7,091 nucleotides of DNA from JAOSJT01 sp035914695 (lineage in GTDB: Bacteria > Bacteroidota > Ignavibacteria > SZUA-365), in NCBI GenBank assembly GCA_035914695.1, contig JAMIQH010000131.1, positions 1 through 7,091 on the forward strand. Reading direction: 5' to 3'. The notes under the pieces were generated by a model, which was not told where the DNA came from, searched no databases, and was given only the letters and a program-made list of their open reading frames with translations. The number at the start of each line of letters is the position of its first letter. Position 1 is the stretch's first letter. Below, in pieces: positions 1-5,984 of the stretch. Position numbers and translations under genes: made by a program.

Positions 1-1387
1 AGGCCTGGCCGCCGGTCATGCCCGTGGTTTCATTGTCCACAATCATCACGGTGATGGGCGTGTCCTCGATAATGGCGTCGAGCAAGCCGGTCATGCCCGA
101 GTGCGTGAAAGTGGAATCGCCGATCACCGCCACGGCGGGGAAGAGGCCGGCATCGGCAGCGCCTTTGGCCATGGTGATGGACGCGCCCATGTCCACGCAG
201 GAATTGATGGAATTGAACGGCTCGAGCGCGCCCAGCGTGTAGCAGCCGATATCGCTGAATACGCGGCCCGGCTCCAGTTCGCGCAGCGCTTCGTTGAGCG
301 CGTTGTAGCTGTCGATGTGCGGACAGCCGGGGCACAACTCGGGCGGACGCGGTTTGACGATTTCCGGTTTGGGCTGCCCCATGCTCACGGGCAAACCGAG
401 CGCGGCCGCCACGATATTGGGATTGAGTTCGCCCGCGCGCGGTATGCTGCCATCGAGGCGGCCAGAGATGCGATAGCTCTCGTCGAGCAAGCCGCGGAGC
501 TGCTCTTCCACAAAGGGCGCACCGTCCTCAAGCACCAGCACGCGCTCGCAGAGCTTGACGATGTCGCGCACCTTGCCGCGCGGTATCGGGTACTGGCCGA
601 TTTTCAGCACGGGATAGGGGCAACCTTCGGGATAGTGCTCCATGAGATAATTGTAGGCGATGCCGCATGCGATGATGCCCAGCGAGCGGTCGGCGCCGTC
701 GATGAAGCTATTGAACGGCGAGTTCTCCGCATCCTCTTCGAAGGCGGCCTGTTTGCCCAGCAGCGATTGGTAATTGCGGCGTGCGATGGAGGGCAATAGC
801 ACGAATTGCCGCTTGTCGCCGGGCAGGCGCAGTTCGTTCTCGTTGCGCGCGTCTTTCACCGCCACACCCGAACGCGAATGCGCCAGGCGTGTGGTGATGC
901 GCAGCAGCACGGGAGTACCGAATTTTTCCGACACATCGAAGCCGTAATGCATGGCATCGTAGGCCTCTTGCTGATTGGCCGGCTCGAGCATGGGAATGAG
1001 GGCGAATTTGCCGTAAAAACGCGAATCCTGCTCGTTTTGCGAGGAGTGCATCGAGGGATCGTCGGCCGCCACCACGATGAGCCCGCCATTGGCGCCGGTG
1101 ATGCCTGCGTTAATGAATCCGTCGGCCGCGACATTGAGGCCGACGTGCTTCATGCAGGCCATGGCGCGCTTGCCGGCGTAGGACATGCCCAGCGCGGCTT
1201 CCATGGCGGTTTTCTCATTGGCGCTCCACATGCTGTGCACGTTGCGTTCCTGCGCCTGTTTGGATCGCTGAATATACTCCGTAATTTCCGTGGATGGGGT
1301 GCCGGGATAGGCGTACACGCCGGAAAGCCCGGCATCCAGCGCTCCCTGCGCGATGGCCTCGTCTCCGAGCAGCAGCATTCGTTTCAT
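1..1387 (-). CDS. iorA: Indolepyruvate:ferredoxin oxidoreductase, alpha subunit (partial, C-terminus outside window)
   Basis: The enzyme oxidatively decarboxylates aryl-pyruvates (indolepyruvate, phenylpyruvate) to aryl-acetyl-CoA, passing electrons to ferredoxin, in the cytoplasm with a beta subunit (IorB). The reading frame is open from the ATG at 1387-1385 to the left edge, giving 462 codons. Visible in order: an N-terminal pyrimidine-binding half with GDEAIAQGALDAG at residues 8-20, YPGTPSTEI at 27-35 and WSANEKTAMEAALG at 54-67; then MKHVGLNVAAD at 79-89; a family motif RPPELCPGCPH at 347-357; and the TPP-binding half with GCYTLGALEP at 381-390, MGASI at 400-404 and GDSTF at 423-427 through DNETTGMTGGQ at 451-461 (the GDS...DN metal/TPP motif). 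The family usually runs on another 100-150 residues to a ferredoxin-like 4Fe-4S domain, which would lie left of the window. The start is supported by AAAGGA six bases upstream. iorB would be expected next to it but is not in view. The family assignment is firm; substrate specificity is inferred. Confidence 0.93.
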   Translation of the reverse strand, partial: MKRMLLLGDEAIAQGALDAGLSGVYAYPGTPSTEITEYIQRSKQAQERNVHSMWSANEKTAMEAALGMSYAGKRAMACMKHVGLNVAADGFINAGITGANGGLIVVAADDPSMHSSQNEQDSRFYGKFALIPMLEPANQQEAYDAMHYGFDVSEKFGTPVLLRITTRLAHSRSGVAVKDARNENELRLPGDKRQFVLLPSIARRNYQSLLGKQAAFEEDAENSPFNSFIDGADRSLGIIACGIAYNYLMEHYPEGCPYPVLKIGQYPIPRGKVRDIVKLCERVLVLEDGAPFVEEQLRGLLDESYRISGRLDGSIPRAGELNPNIVAAALGLPVSMGQPKPEIVKPRPPELCPGCPHIDSYNALNEALRELEPGRVFSDIGCYTLGALEPFNSINSCVDMGASITMAKGAADAGLFPAVAVIGDSTFTHSGMTGLLDAIIEDTPITVMIVDNETTGMTGGQA

Positions 1388-1393
1388 ATGGTG

Positions 1394-1399
1394 TCCTTT
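1394..1399 (-). promoter_or_regulatory. Ribosome binding site of iorA
   Basis: On the minus strand the sequence reads AAAGGA, separated by six bases from the ATG at 1387. It is the best Shine-Dalgarno match near the gene and fixes the start; the next in-frame ATG is codon 4 and has no better-placed site. Confidence 0.6.
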
Positions 1400-1519
1400 G
1401 CGTCTGGTGGTTCGAGGAAAAACAGCATTGCTCCGTTTCATCCCCCCGCAGGGGAATTCGTGAAAGATAATACCGATGTGTCTTTTTTCCTATTTCCCCC
1501 GCAAGAAAATCCACGGCCA

Positions 1520-1532
1520 GGTGGCCGCCACC
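1520..1532. repeat. Short perfect inverted repeat upstream of the radical SAM gene
   Basis: GGTGGC and GCCACC form six-base arms around a single central C. It overlaps two other dyads: GGCCA/TGGCC (1515-1526) and CCAC/GTGG (1511-1524). It lies 36 bp before the radical SAM start codon, so it could be an operator or a leader structure. In GC-rich DNA such a dyad can also arise by chance. Confidence 0.35.
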
Positions 1533-1567
1533 AACGCTGAACGCATCGGCGGAAGGAGCACGGGCGC

Positions 1568-2644
1568 ATGAACGAACGGGAAGACGCGCCGGCTCCCCGC
1601 AAGCGTCGCTCCGGGCGGGGCACGGACAGCAATCCACCCAATCGCTTCGAGCGCATTTCCTACGAAGCGGATGGGGAATGGGATGGCGAAGCTCCGCGAA
1701 GCGCAACGCATTTCTACCGCGATCACGGCAAATCCATTATCGCAACCAACGACAGCCCCGATATCGGCTTCGAGGCCAGCGTCAACCCCTACCGCGGTTG
1801 CGAGCATGGCTGCACCTACTGCTATGCTCGGCCTTTTCACGAATATCTCGGCTTTTCGAGCGGACTCGATTTCGAAACGCGCATCATGGTCAAGGAAAAC
1901 GCCGCGGCTCTGTTGCGCAAGGAATTGCTGCGCCCGTCCTGGGTGCCGAAGCCGTTGGAATTGAGCGGCGTCACCGATCCCTATCAACCCATCGAACGGC
2001 GCTTGCGCATCACACGCTCGATTCTCGAGGTGCTGGAGGAATTCCGCAATCCCGTGCAGCTCATCACCAAGAACCACCTCGTTACGCGCGATATCGACTT
2101 GCTGGCATCGCTGGCGCGCGACAACGCGGCCGCGGTGGTGCTGTCCATCACCACGCTGGATGCCGACCTCGCGCGACGACTCGAGCCCCGCACCTCCACG
2201 CCGCAACGCCGTCTCGACGCGATGGAGGAATTGCACCGCGCCGGCATTCCGGTGGGACTCAGCGTCTCGCCGGTCATTCCCGCGCTCACCGACGAGGAAA
2301 TACCCGCGATCATCGCCGAGGCGGCGAAGCGCGGCGCCGGCTTCGCGTTTTTCATACCCTTGCGTCTACCGCATGCGGTGGAACAACTGTTCGATGCCTG
2401 GCTGCGGGAGCACTATCCACTCCGGCGCGAAAAAATACTGCATCGCCTCGCCGCCATGCGCGAAGGCAAGGTGAATGAAGCGCGCTTCGGAAAACGCATG
2501 ACGGGTTCGGGTCCGATGTACGAACAACTGCGTACGCTCTTTCACCTGGCCTGCGCGCGGCATGGTATCGCGCGGAATGGAGCAATGGTATCCACGGCAG
2601 CATTCCGCCGACCGGATTCGGGAGCGCAAATCGCGCTTTTTTGA
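1568..2644 (+). CDS. PA0069-family radical SAM protein (SplB-related)
   Basis: The protein has 358 residues, about the usual length for the PA0069 / Rv2578c radical SAM family, whose members resemble spore photoproduct lyase; the reaction is not established to my knowledge. The iron-sulfur cluster motif is C78-x3-C82-x2-C85, in the context NPYRGCEHGCTYCYARP (73-89). Other family features are an N-terminal basic GRGTDSNPPNRFE (17-29), LSGVTDPYQPIERR (132-145), ITKNHLVTRDIDLL (166-179), LEPRTSTPQRRL (205-216) and FGKRMTGSGPMYEQL (307-321). The last five residues are QIALF, similar to a sliding-clamp-binding peptide. The start is chosen because GGAAGGAG lies about nine bases upstream and the basic N-terminal motif would be lost with a later start. 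The gene stands alone, divergent from iorA, and ends in a terminator-like hairpin. Family certain, function unknown; a DNA- or RNA-directed role is only an inference from SplB relatedness. Confidence 0.93.
   Translation: MNEREDAPAPRKRRSGRGTDSNPPNRFERISYEADGEWDGEAPRSATHFYRDHGKSIIATNDSPDIGFEASVNPYRGCEHGCTYCYARPFHEYLGFSSGLDFETRIMVKENAAALLRKELLRPSWVPKPLELSGVTDPYQPIERRLRITRSILEVLEEFRNPVQLITKNHLVTRDIDLLASLARDNAAAVVLSITTLDADLARRLEPRTSTPQRRLDAMEELHRAGIPVGLSVSPVIPALTDEEIPAIIAEAAKRGAGFAFFIPLRLPHAVEQLFDAWLREHYPLRREKILHRLAAMREGKVNEARFGKRMTGSGPMYEQLRTLFHLACARHGIARNGAMVSTAAFRRPDSGAQIALF
2621..2642 (+). terminator. Intrinsic terminator overlapping the radical SAM stop codon
   Basis: AGCGC (2623-2627) and GCGCT (2633-2637) form a perfect five-pair stem around an AAATC loop, followed at once by a run of T to 2642. 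Two further G-U pairs could extend the stem at its base. The T-run codes for the last Phe and runs into the TGA at 2642-2644. The stem is short but GC-rich. Its position between an isolated gene and the phosphate operon fits a terminator. Confidence 0.5.
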
Positions 2645-2680
2645 GTACATTCCACGAAAACACACGAAGTCCTCATGCGC

Positions 2681-2699
2681 CGCTAACGCAACGCTAACA
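2681..2699 (+). promoter_or_regulatory. Candidate Pho box (tandem direct repeat) upstream of phoB
   Basis: CGCTAAC occurs at 2681-2687 and again at 2692-2698, separated by GCAA, giving an exact 11-bp period. This is the geometry bound by tandem dimers of PhoB/OmpR-type regulators. The core differs from the enterobacterial Pho box (CTGTCAT repeats) but is closer to the TTAACA-type repeats of Bacillus PhoP and the TTAAC-containing repeats of cyanobacterial Pho boxes. A third partial copy, CACTAAC, lies at 2732-2738 but out of 11-bp phase. It sits 54 bp before the phoB start, so autoregulation of the operon by PhoB is the natural reading. Confidence 0.55.
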
Positions 2700-2709
2700 A
2701 TGTGAGGGC

Positions 2710-2715
2710 CATATT
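2710..2715 (+). promoter_or_regulatory. Possible -10 element of the phoB promoter
   Basis: CATATT matches four of six positions of TATAAT and begins 11 bases after the end of the tandem repeat at 2681-2698. In known PhoB-activated promoters the Pho box replaces the -35 element and lies about this far from the -10, so the spacing supports both elements together. On its own the match is weak. Confidence 0.35.
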
Positions 2716-2752
2716 GCATGTGGATAAACGCCACTAACACAGGTTCAATCCC

Positions 2753-3442
2753 ATGTCACGCGGTCATATTCTGGTTGTCGAAGACGAGGAAGAGATTCTC
2801 GAGCTGGTGACCTACAATCTCAGTAGGGAGGGTTACACCGTGGAGAGCGTCACATCCGGGGAGGACGCCCTGACGCGCATAGCCGCACGTCCGCCCGATC
2901 TGGTCTTGCTGGATCTAATGCTTCCCGGTGTGGATGGACTGGAGGTATGCAAGGCCGTGAAAGGCAATGCCGCCACCAAGGACATCGCCGTGATCATGCT
3001 CACCGCGCGCAGCGAGGAGGCCGACATTGTGACCGGTCTCGAGTTGGGCGCCGACGATTACATCGCCAAGCCGTTCAGTCGGCGCGTGTTGCTCGCGCGG
3101 GTGAAAGCGCTCTTGCGGCGCAGTGGTCAGCCGGCCGAGCGCGGTGGCGACGCGAGTTTGCGCGTGCACAACATGGTGATCAATCCCGGCAGGCATGAAG
3201 TGCTGGTGGACGAGCAGGAAGTCGTGCTGACGCTCACCGAATTCCGTGTGCTGTACTTCCTGGCAAGCCGGCCGGGCTGGGTATTCACGCGTTCGCAAAT
3301 CGTGGAAGCTGTGCGCGGCGATGGCTATCCGGTCACCGATCGCTCGGTGGACGTGCAAATCGTGGGCCTGCGCAAGAAACTCGGCACGGCCGGACGCTAT
3401 GTGGAAACCGTGCGCGGTGTCGGTTACCGCTTCATGGAGTGA
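2753..3442 (+). CDS. phoB: Phosphate regulon response regulator PhoB (OmpR/PhoB family)
   Basis: A 229-residue cytoplasmic transcription factor, the standard length. The receiver domain spans residues 5-120: acidic pocket E10/D11, phospho-acceptor D54 in LVLLDLMLPGVDGLEV, switch residue T84 in IMLTAR, and K106 in DDYIAKPF. A winged-helix DNA-binding domain follows at about 130-229, with LTLTEFRVLYFLASRPGWVF, the recognition-helix region TDRSVDVQIVGLRKKLG, and the C-terminal wing VETVRGVGYRF. Phosphorylation by PhoR would let it bind tandem 11-bp repeats; such a repeat lies directly upstream. The Shine-Dalgarno is weak (ACAGG, nine bases before ATG). The stop codon touches the start region of phoR. 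The name rests on domain type plus the phoR-phoU-transporter neighbours; OmpR-family members are hard to tell apart by sequence alone. Confidence 0.93.
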   Translation: MSRGHILVVEDEEEILELVTYNLSREGYTVESVTSGEDALTRIAARPPDLVLLDLMLPGVDGLEVCKAVKGNAATKDIAVIMLTARSEEADIVTGLELGADDYIAKPFSRRVLLARVKALLRRSGQPAERGGDASLRVHNMVINPGRHEVLVDEQEVVLTLTEFRVLYFLASRPGWVFTRSQIVEAVRGDGYPVTDRSVDVQIVGLRKKLGTAGRYVETVRGVGYRFME

Positions 3443-3447
3443 TGTGG

Positions 3448-5268
3448 ATGCGAAAGCGGCGCCTGTTCTGGCAGCTCTACACGTCGAATTTTCTCGTCAT
3501 TTTTCTGGCGCTGTTCGCCTTTACCTTTCTCACCACCAGTTCCTTCCAAAGCATTCTGCTCGATCAGGTGTCGAACGACCTGCGGTCTCGTGTGGAATTA
3601 CTCCGACCCGAAGTGGTGCGGCATTTGCGCGCGGGAACCTACGTGGAGTTGAACACCGAGAGTCGTCGCTATGGGCGCACATCGCATACACGCATCACCG
3701 TGTTGCTCGCCAACGGCGACGTGGTGGCCGACAGTGAGCGCGATCCCGCGACAATGGAAAATCACGCTCGGCGTCCCGAGGTGATACTCGCAGAGCGCGG
3801 TGGTTACGGCACGTCGACGCGCTACAGCTCCACTCTGCGCCGCAGTATGATGTACGCCGCCGTGCCGCTGTACGATGGGAACACCCTCATCGGGTTTCTG
3901 CGTACCGCCGTCCCGGTGCATCGCGTGGAGGAGGCGGTGCAGCGCTTGCAGTGGCAAATCGTGCTCGGTGGCCTCGTCATCGCGCTCATCGCGGGGTTGG
4001 TCAGTCTGGCCATCTCGCGACGCCTCACGCATCCGATCGAGACAATGAAACTGGGCGCCAGGCGCTTCGCTGAAGGCGAATTGGATTTCCGACTGGAAAT
4101 TCCGGAATCCGAGGAACTCAACGATCTCGCGGCGGTGATGAACACCATGGCCGCGCAGTTGCAGGATCGCATCGGCACCATCGTGCAGCAGAACAGCGAG
4201 CAGGACGCCGTGCTGTCCAGCATGGTCGAGGGCGTATTGGCATTCGACACCGAGGAGCGCCTGATCAACATCAACCACAGCGCCGCGGTGATGCTGAATA
4301 TCGTGCCCGAAAAGGCGCTCGGCCGTGCGATTCAGGAAATCGTGCGCAACGTGGGCTTGCAGCGCTTCGTGGCAGATACGCTGAGCAGGGGCGTGCCGCT
4401 CGAGGAATTCATTTCCATCGTCGAAGACAATCAGGAAAGGCACGTGCAATTGCACGGCACACTCCTGCGCGACCACACCGGCAACATTCTCGGCGTGCTG
4501 GTTGTGCTCAACGATGTGACCGAGTTGCGCAAGCTGGAAAATGTGCGGCGCGATTTCGTGGCCAATGTTTCCCATGAATTGAAGACGCCGATCACCAGCA
4601 TCAAGGGCTTCGTGGAAACCTTGCTCGATGGCGCAATTCACGACCGCGCGGATGCGATGCGCTTTCTCACCATCATCTCCAAGCAGGCCGATCGCCTCAA
4701 CGCCATCATCGAGGATTTACTCAGTCTCTCGCGCATCGAGCAGGGAGCCGACCGCCACGAAATCGAACTCGAGGAGCGTGCGATGGCCGAAATTCTCGCC
4801 AGCGCCGCTCAAACCTGTCAGGTGGAAGCGGAGGCGAAACGTGCGACGCTGCTCATCGACTGCCCGGAGGAGATTTCCGCCGTGGTCAATGCCCAACTGC
4901 TCGAACAGGCGGTGGTGAATCTGATCAACAATGCGCTCAAGTACAGCGACGAAGGAAAGTGTGTATGGATCAGCGCGGCGGCCCATTCCGAAGATGAAAT
5001 CACCGTCTGCGTGCGTGACGAAGGTTACGGCATCGAAGCCGAGCATCTTCCGCGTTTGTTCGAGCGCTTTTACCGCATCGACAAGGCGCGCAGCAGGAAA
5101 ATGGGCGGCACCGGACTCGGCCTCGCCATTGTCAAGCACATCGTGCAGGCGCATCGCGGTCGCATTGAGGTGAAAAGCTCACCCGGCGTGGGCAGTGTCT
5201 TCACCATGTATCTACCGCGTACCATGGATGCAGCGGGCACGCACGCCCTGGATGAGGTGGCGGCATGA
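3448..5268 (+). CDS. phoR: Phosphate regulon sensor histidine kinase PhoR
   Basis: An inner-membrane kinase that phosphorylates PhoB. With the start at 3448 it has 606 residues: basic N-terminus, TM1 about 12-28, an extracytoplasmic domain of about 140 residues, TM2 about 171-190, HAMP about 191-244, PAS about 251-362, HisKA with phospho-acceptor H376 in VANVSHELKTP, and a HATPase domain about 481-590 with N-box N491/N495, G1 box DEGYGI (524-529), F box FERFYR (538-543) and G2 box GGTGLGLAIV (553-562). All catalytic motifs are intact. The start is uncertain. GTG at 3439 and ATG at 3442 (overlapping the phoB TGA) are in frame, but GGAG at 3436-3439 is best spaced (8 bases) for ATG 3448. The large external domain is unlike E. 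coli PhoR, which has almost none, and more like Bacillus-type PhoR. The end overlaps phoU by ATGA. Confidence 0.93.
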   Translation: MRKRRLFWQLYTSNFLVIFLALFAFTFLTTSSFQSILLDQVSNDLRSRVELLRPEVVRHLRAGTYVELNTESRRYGRTSHTRITVLLANGDVVADSERDPATMENHARRPEVILAERGGYGTSTRYSSTLRRSMMYAAVPLYDGNTLIGFLRTAVPVHRVEEAVQRLQWQIVLGGLVIALIAGLVSLAISRRLTHPIETMKLGARRFAEGELDFRLEIPESEELNDLAAVMNTMAAQLQDRIGTIVQQNSEQDAVLSSMVEGVLAFDTEERLININHSAAVMLNIVPEKALGRAIQEIVRNVGLQRFVADTLSRGVPLEEFISIVEDNQERHVQLHGTLLRDHTGNILGVLVVLNDVTELRKLENVRRDFVANVSHELKTPITSIKGFVETLLDGAIHDRADAMRFLTIISKQADRLNAIIEDLLSLSRIEQGADRHEIELEERAMAEILASAAQTCQVEAEAKRATLLIDCPEEISAVVNAQLLEQAVVNLINNALKYSDEGKCVWISAAAHSEDEITVCVRDEGYGIEAEHLPRLFERFYRIDKARSRKMGGTGLGLAIVKHIVQAHRGRIEVKSSPGVGSVFTMYLPRTMDAAGTHALDEVAA

Positions 5269-5945
5269 CAACGGGACCGGCGCGCAGCATCGATCATTTG
5301 CGGCGTAAACTGCTGATGCTCAGCGCATTGGTGGAGGAAAGCGCGCGACGCTCCGTGCTGGCCATGCGTGGCAAGGACAAGCTCGCCGCGGGCGCCGTGG
5401 TGCGCAGCGATGCGGAAATCGACACGCTGGAAATCGCCATCGAAGAGGACTGTGTGGCCTTGCTCGCGCAACCCCCGCTGCGTCTGGAAGACACCCGCGT
5501 CATTGTGGCATTTTTGAAAATCAACACCGATCTCGAACGCATCGGCGATCTGGCGGGCAACATCGCGCGGCATGTCGAGGATCTCAGCGTGCATGAGCAA
5601 GCGTTGCTGCCCGCGGATTTGCTGCGTATGGCCGATGCCGCGCTGGCCATGCTGCGGCGGGCGCTGGATAGTTTCGTCGAAGCCGATGTCTCCATGGCGC
5701 GCGCGGTGTGCGCGGGCGACGACGAGGTGGACGCGCTCAATCGCGAGATGTATCAACTCGTGCAGCAGCGCATCATGGAGAATCCGGCCATGACCGGTCG
5801 CTTGCTCAACGTGCTGGGCATCGCGCGTCATCTCGAGCGCATCGCCGATTGCGCCACCAATATCGCCGAGGTCGTGGTGTATATCGACTCGGGCAGTATC
5901 ATCCGCCATGGGCGCAATCCGCTTCCCCCCGAAAGCGCACCTTGA
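5265..5945 (+). CDS. phoU: Phosphate signalling regulator PhoU
   Basis: A 226-residue, mostly helical cytoplasmic protein of the true PhoU family, with two tandem three-helix repeats. PhoU represses Pho signalling when phosphate is plentiful, linking the transporter to PhoR. The metal-binding signature is seen in each repeat: ERIGDLAGN at 91-99 and ERIADCATNIAE at 191-202. In the second, the residue after the Asp is Cys (196), where His is common in the family. The start ATG overlaps the phoR stop (ATGA) and is preceded by GAGG seven bases upstream, so translation is probably coupled to phoR. Length and the two ER-I-x-D repeats separate it from the DUF47 proteins that usually accompany PiT transporters. 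It is followed after 39 bp by the transporter gene. Confidence 0.93.
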   Translation: MTTGPARSIDHLRRKLLMLSALVEESARRSVLAMRGKDKLAAGAVVRSDAEIDTLEIAIEEDCVALLAQPPLRLEDTRVIVAFLKINTDLERIGDLAGNIARHVEDLSVHEQALLPADLLRMADAALAMLRRALDSFVEADVSMARAVCAGDDEVDALNREMYQLVQQRIMENPAMTGRLLNVLGIARHLERIADCATNIAEVVVYIDSGSIIRHGRNPLPPESAP

Positions 5946-5984
5946 TCGAACAACAGCTATCTGTCTCATAAACCATTATCACAC
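5946..5984 (+). other. phoU-transporter spacer without a visible Shine-Dalgarno
   Basis: This 39-bp A+T-richer spacer has no terminator and no AGGAGG-like site before the transporter ATG. CATTAT at 5974-5979 could serve as a -10 whose transcripts would begin at or near the start codon, but there is no good -35 at the proper distance. Read-through from phoU is the simpler explanation for expression. Confidence 0.35.

Larger units (their letters stand above)
1388..1567. promoter_or_regulatory. Divergent intergenic spacer between iorA and the radical SAM gene
   Basis: This 180-bp region must hold promoters for both divergent genes. I see no convincing paired -35/-10 elements. The best -10-like string is GATAAT at 1467-1472 on the plus strand, which overlaps TATTAT on the minus strand (1468-1473), but neither has a good -35 at 16-18 bp. 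A small hairpin is possible at 1441-1455 (TCCCC and GGGGA arms). An A+T-richer stretch lies around 1463-1500, and dyads lie at 1511-1532. A strong Shine-Dalgarno, GGAAGGAG at about 1551-1558, precedes the plus-strand gene. The promoter assignment is positional only. Confidence 0.4.

Noticed and set aside
1441..1490. Hairpin at 1441-1455 followed later by a T-rich run as a terminator
   Set aside because: The T-run at about 1482-1487 is nearly 30 bases from the stem, and no gene ends into this divergent spacer.
101..1540. Two plus-strand open frames (232 and 244 codons) opposite iorA
   Set aside because: The minus strand encodes a continuous IorA with all family motifs. The plus-strand products are His/Ala/Arg-rich shadows.
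1490..2236. Minus-strand open frame overlapping the radical SAM gene and spacer
   Set aside because: It opposes the intact C-x3-C-x2-C radical SAM coding region and has no family resemblance.
2753..2768. TGTCAC and GTCAT near the phoB start as a canonical Pho box
   Set aside because: The two cores are 8 bp apart rather than 11 and lie inside the coding sequence, downstream of any workable promoter.
3598..4641. Long open frame (347 codons) antisense to phoR
   Set aside because: It lies wholly within the well-supported phoR gene. The translation is rich in His, Gln and Arg with no domain, as expected from antisense reading of GC-rich codons.
5070..5969. Long open frame (299 codons) antisense to the phoR end and phoU
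   Set aside because: It opposes two intact genes and gives a low-complexity His/Arg/Ala-rich product with no recognisable motif.
5961..5983. CTGTCTCATAAACCATTATCAC before the transporter as a Pho box
   Set aside because: Only the first half matches CTGTCAT (five of seven) and no second heptamer lies 11 bp downstream, so it does not meet the tandem-repeat geometry.
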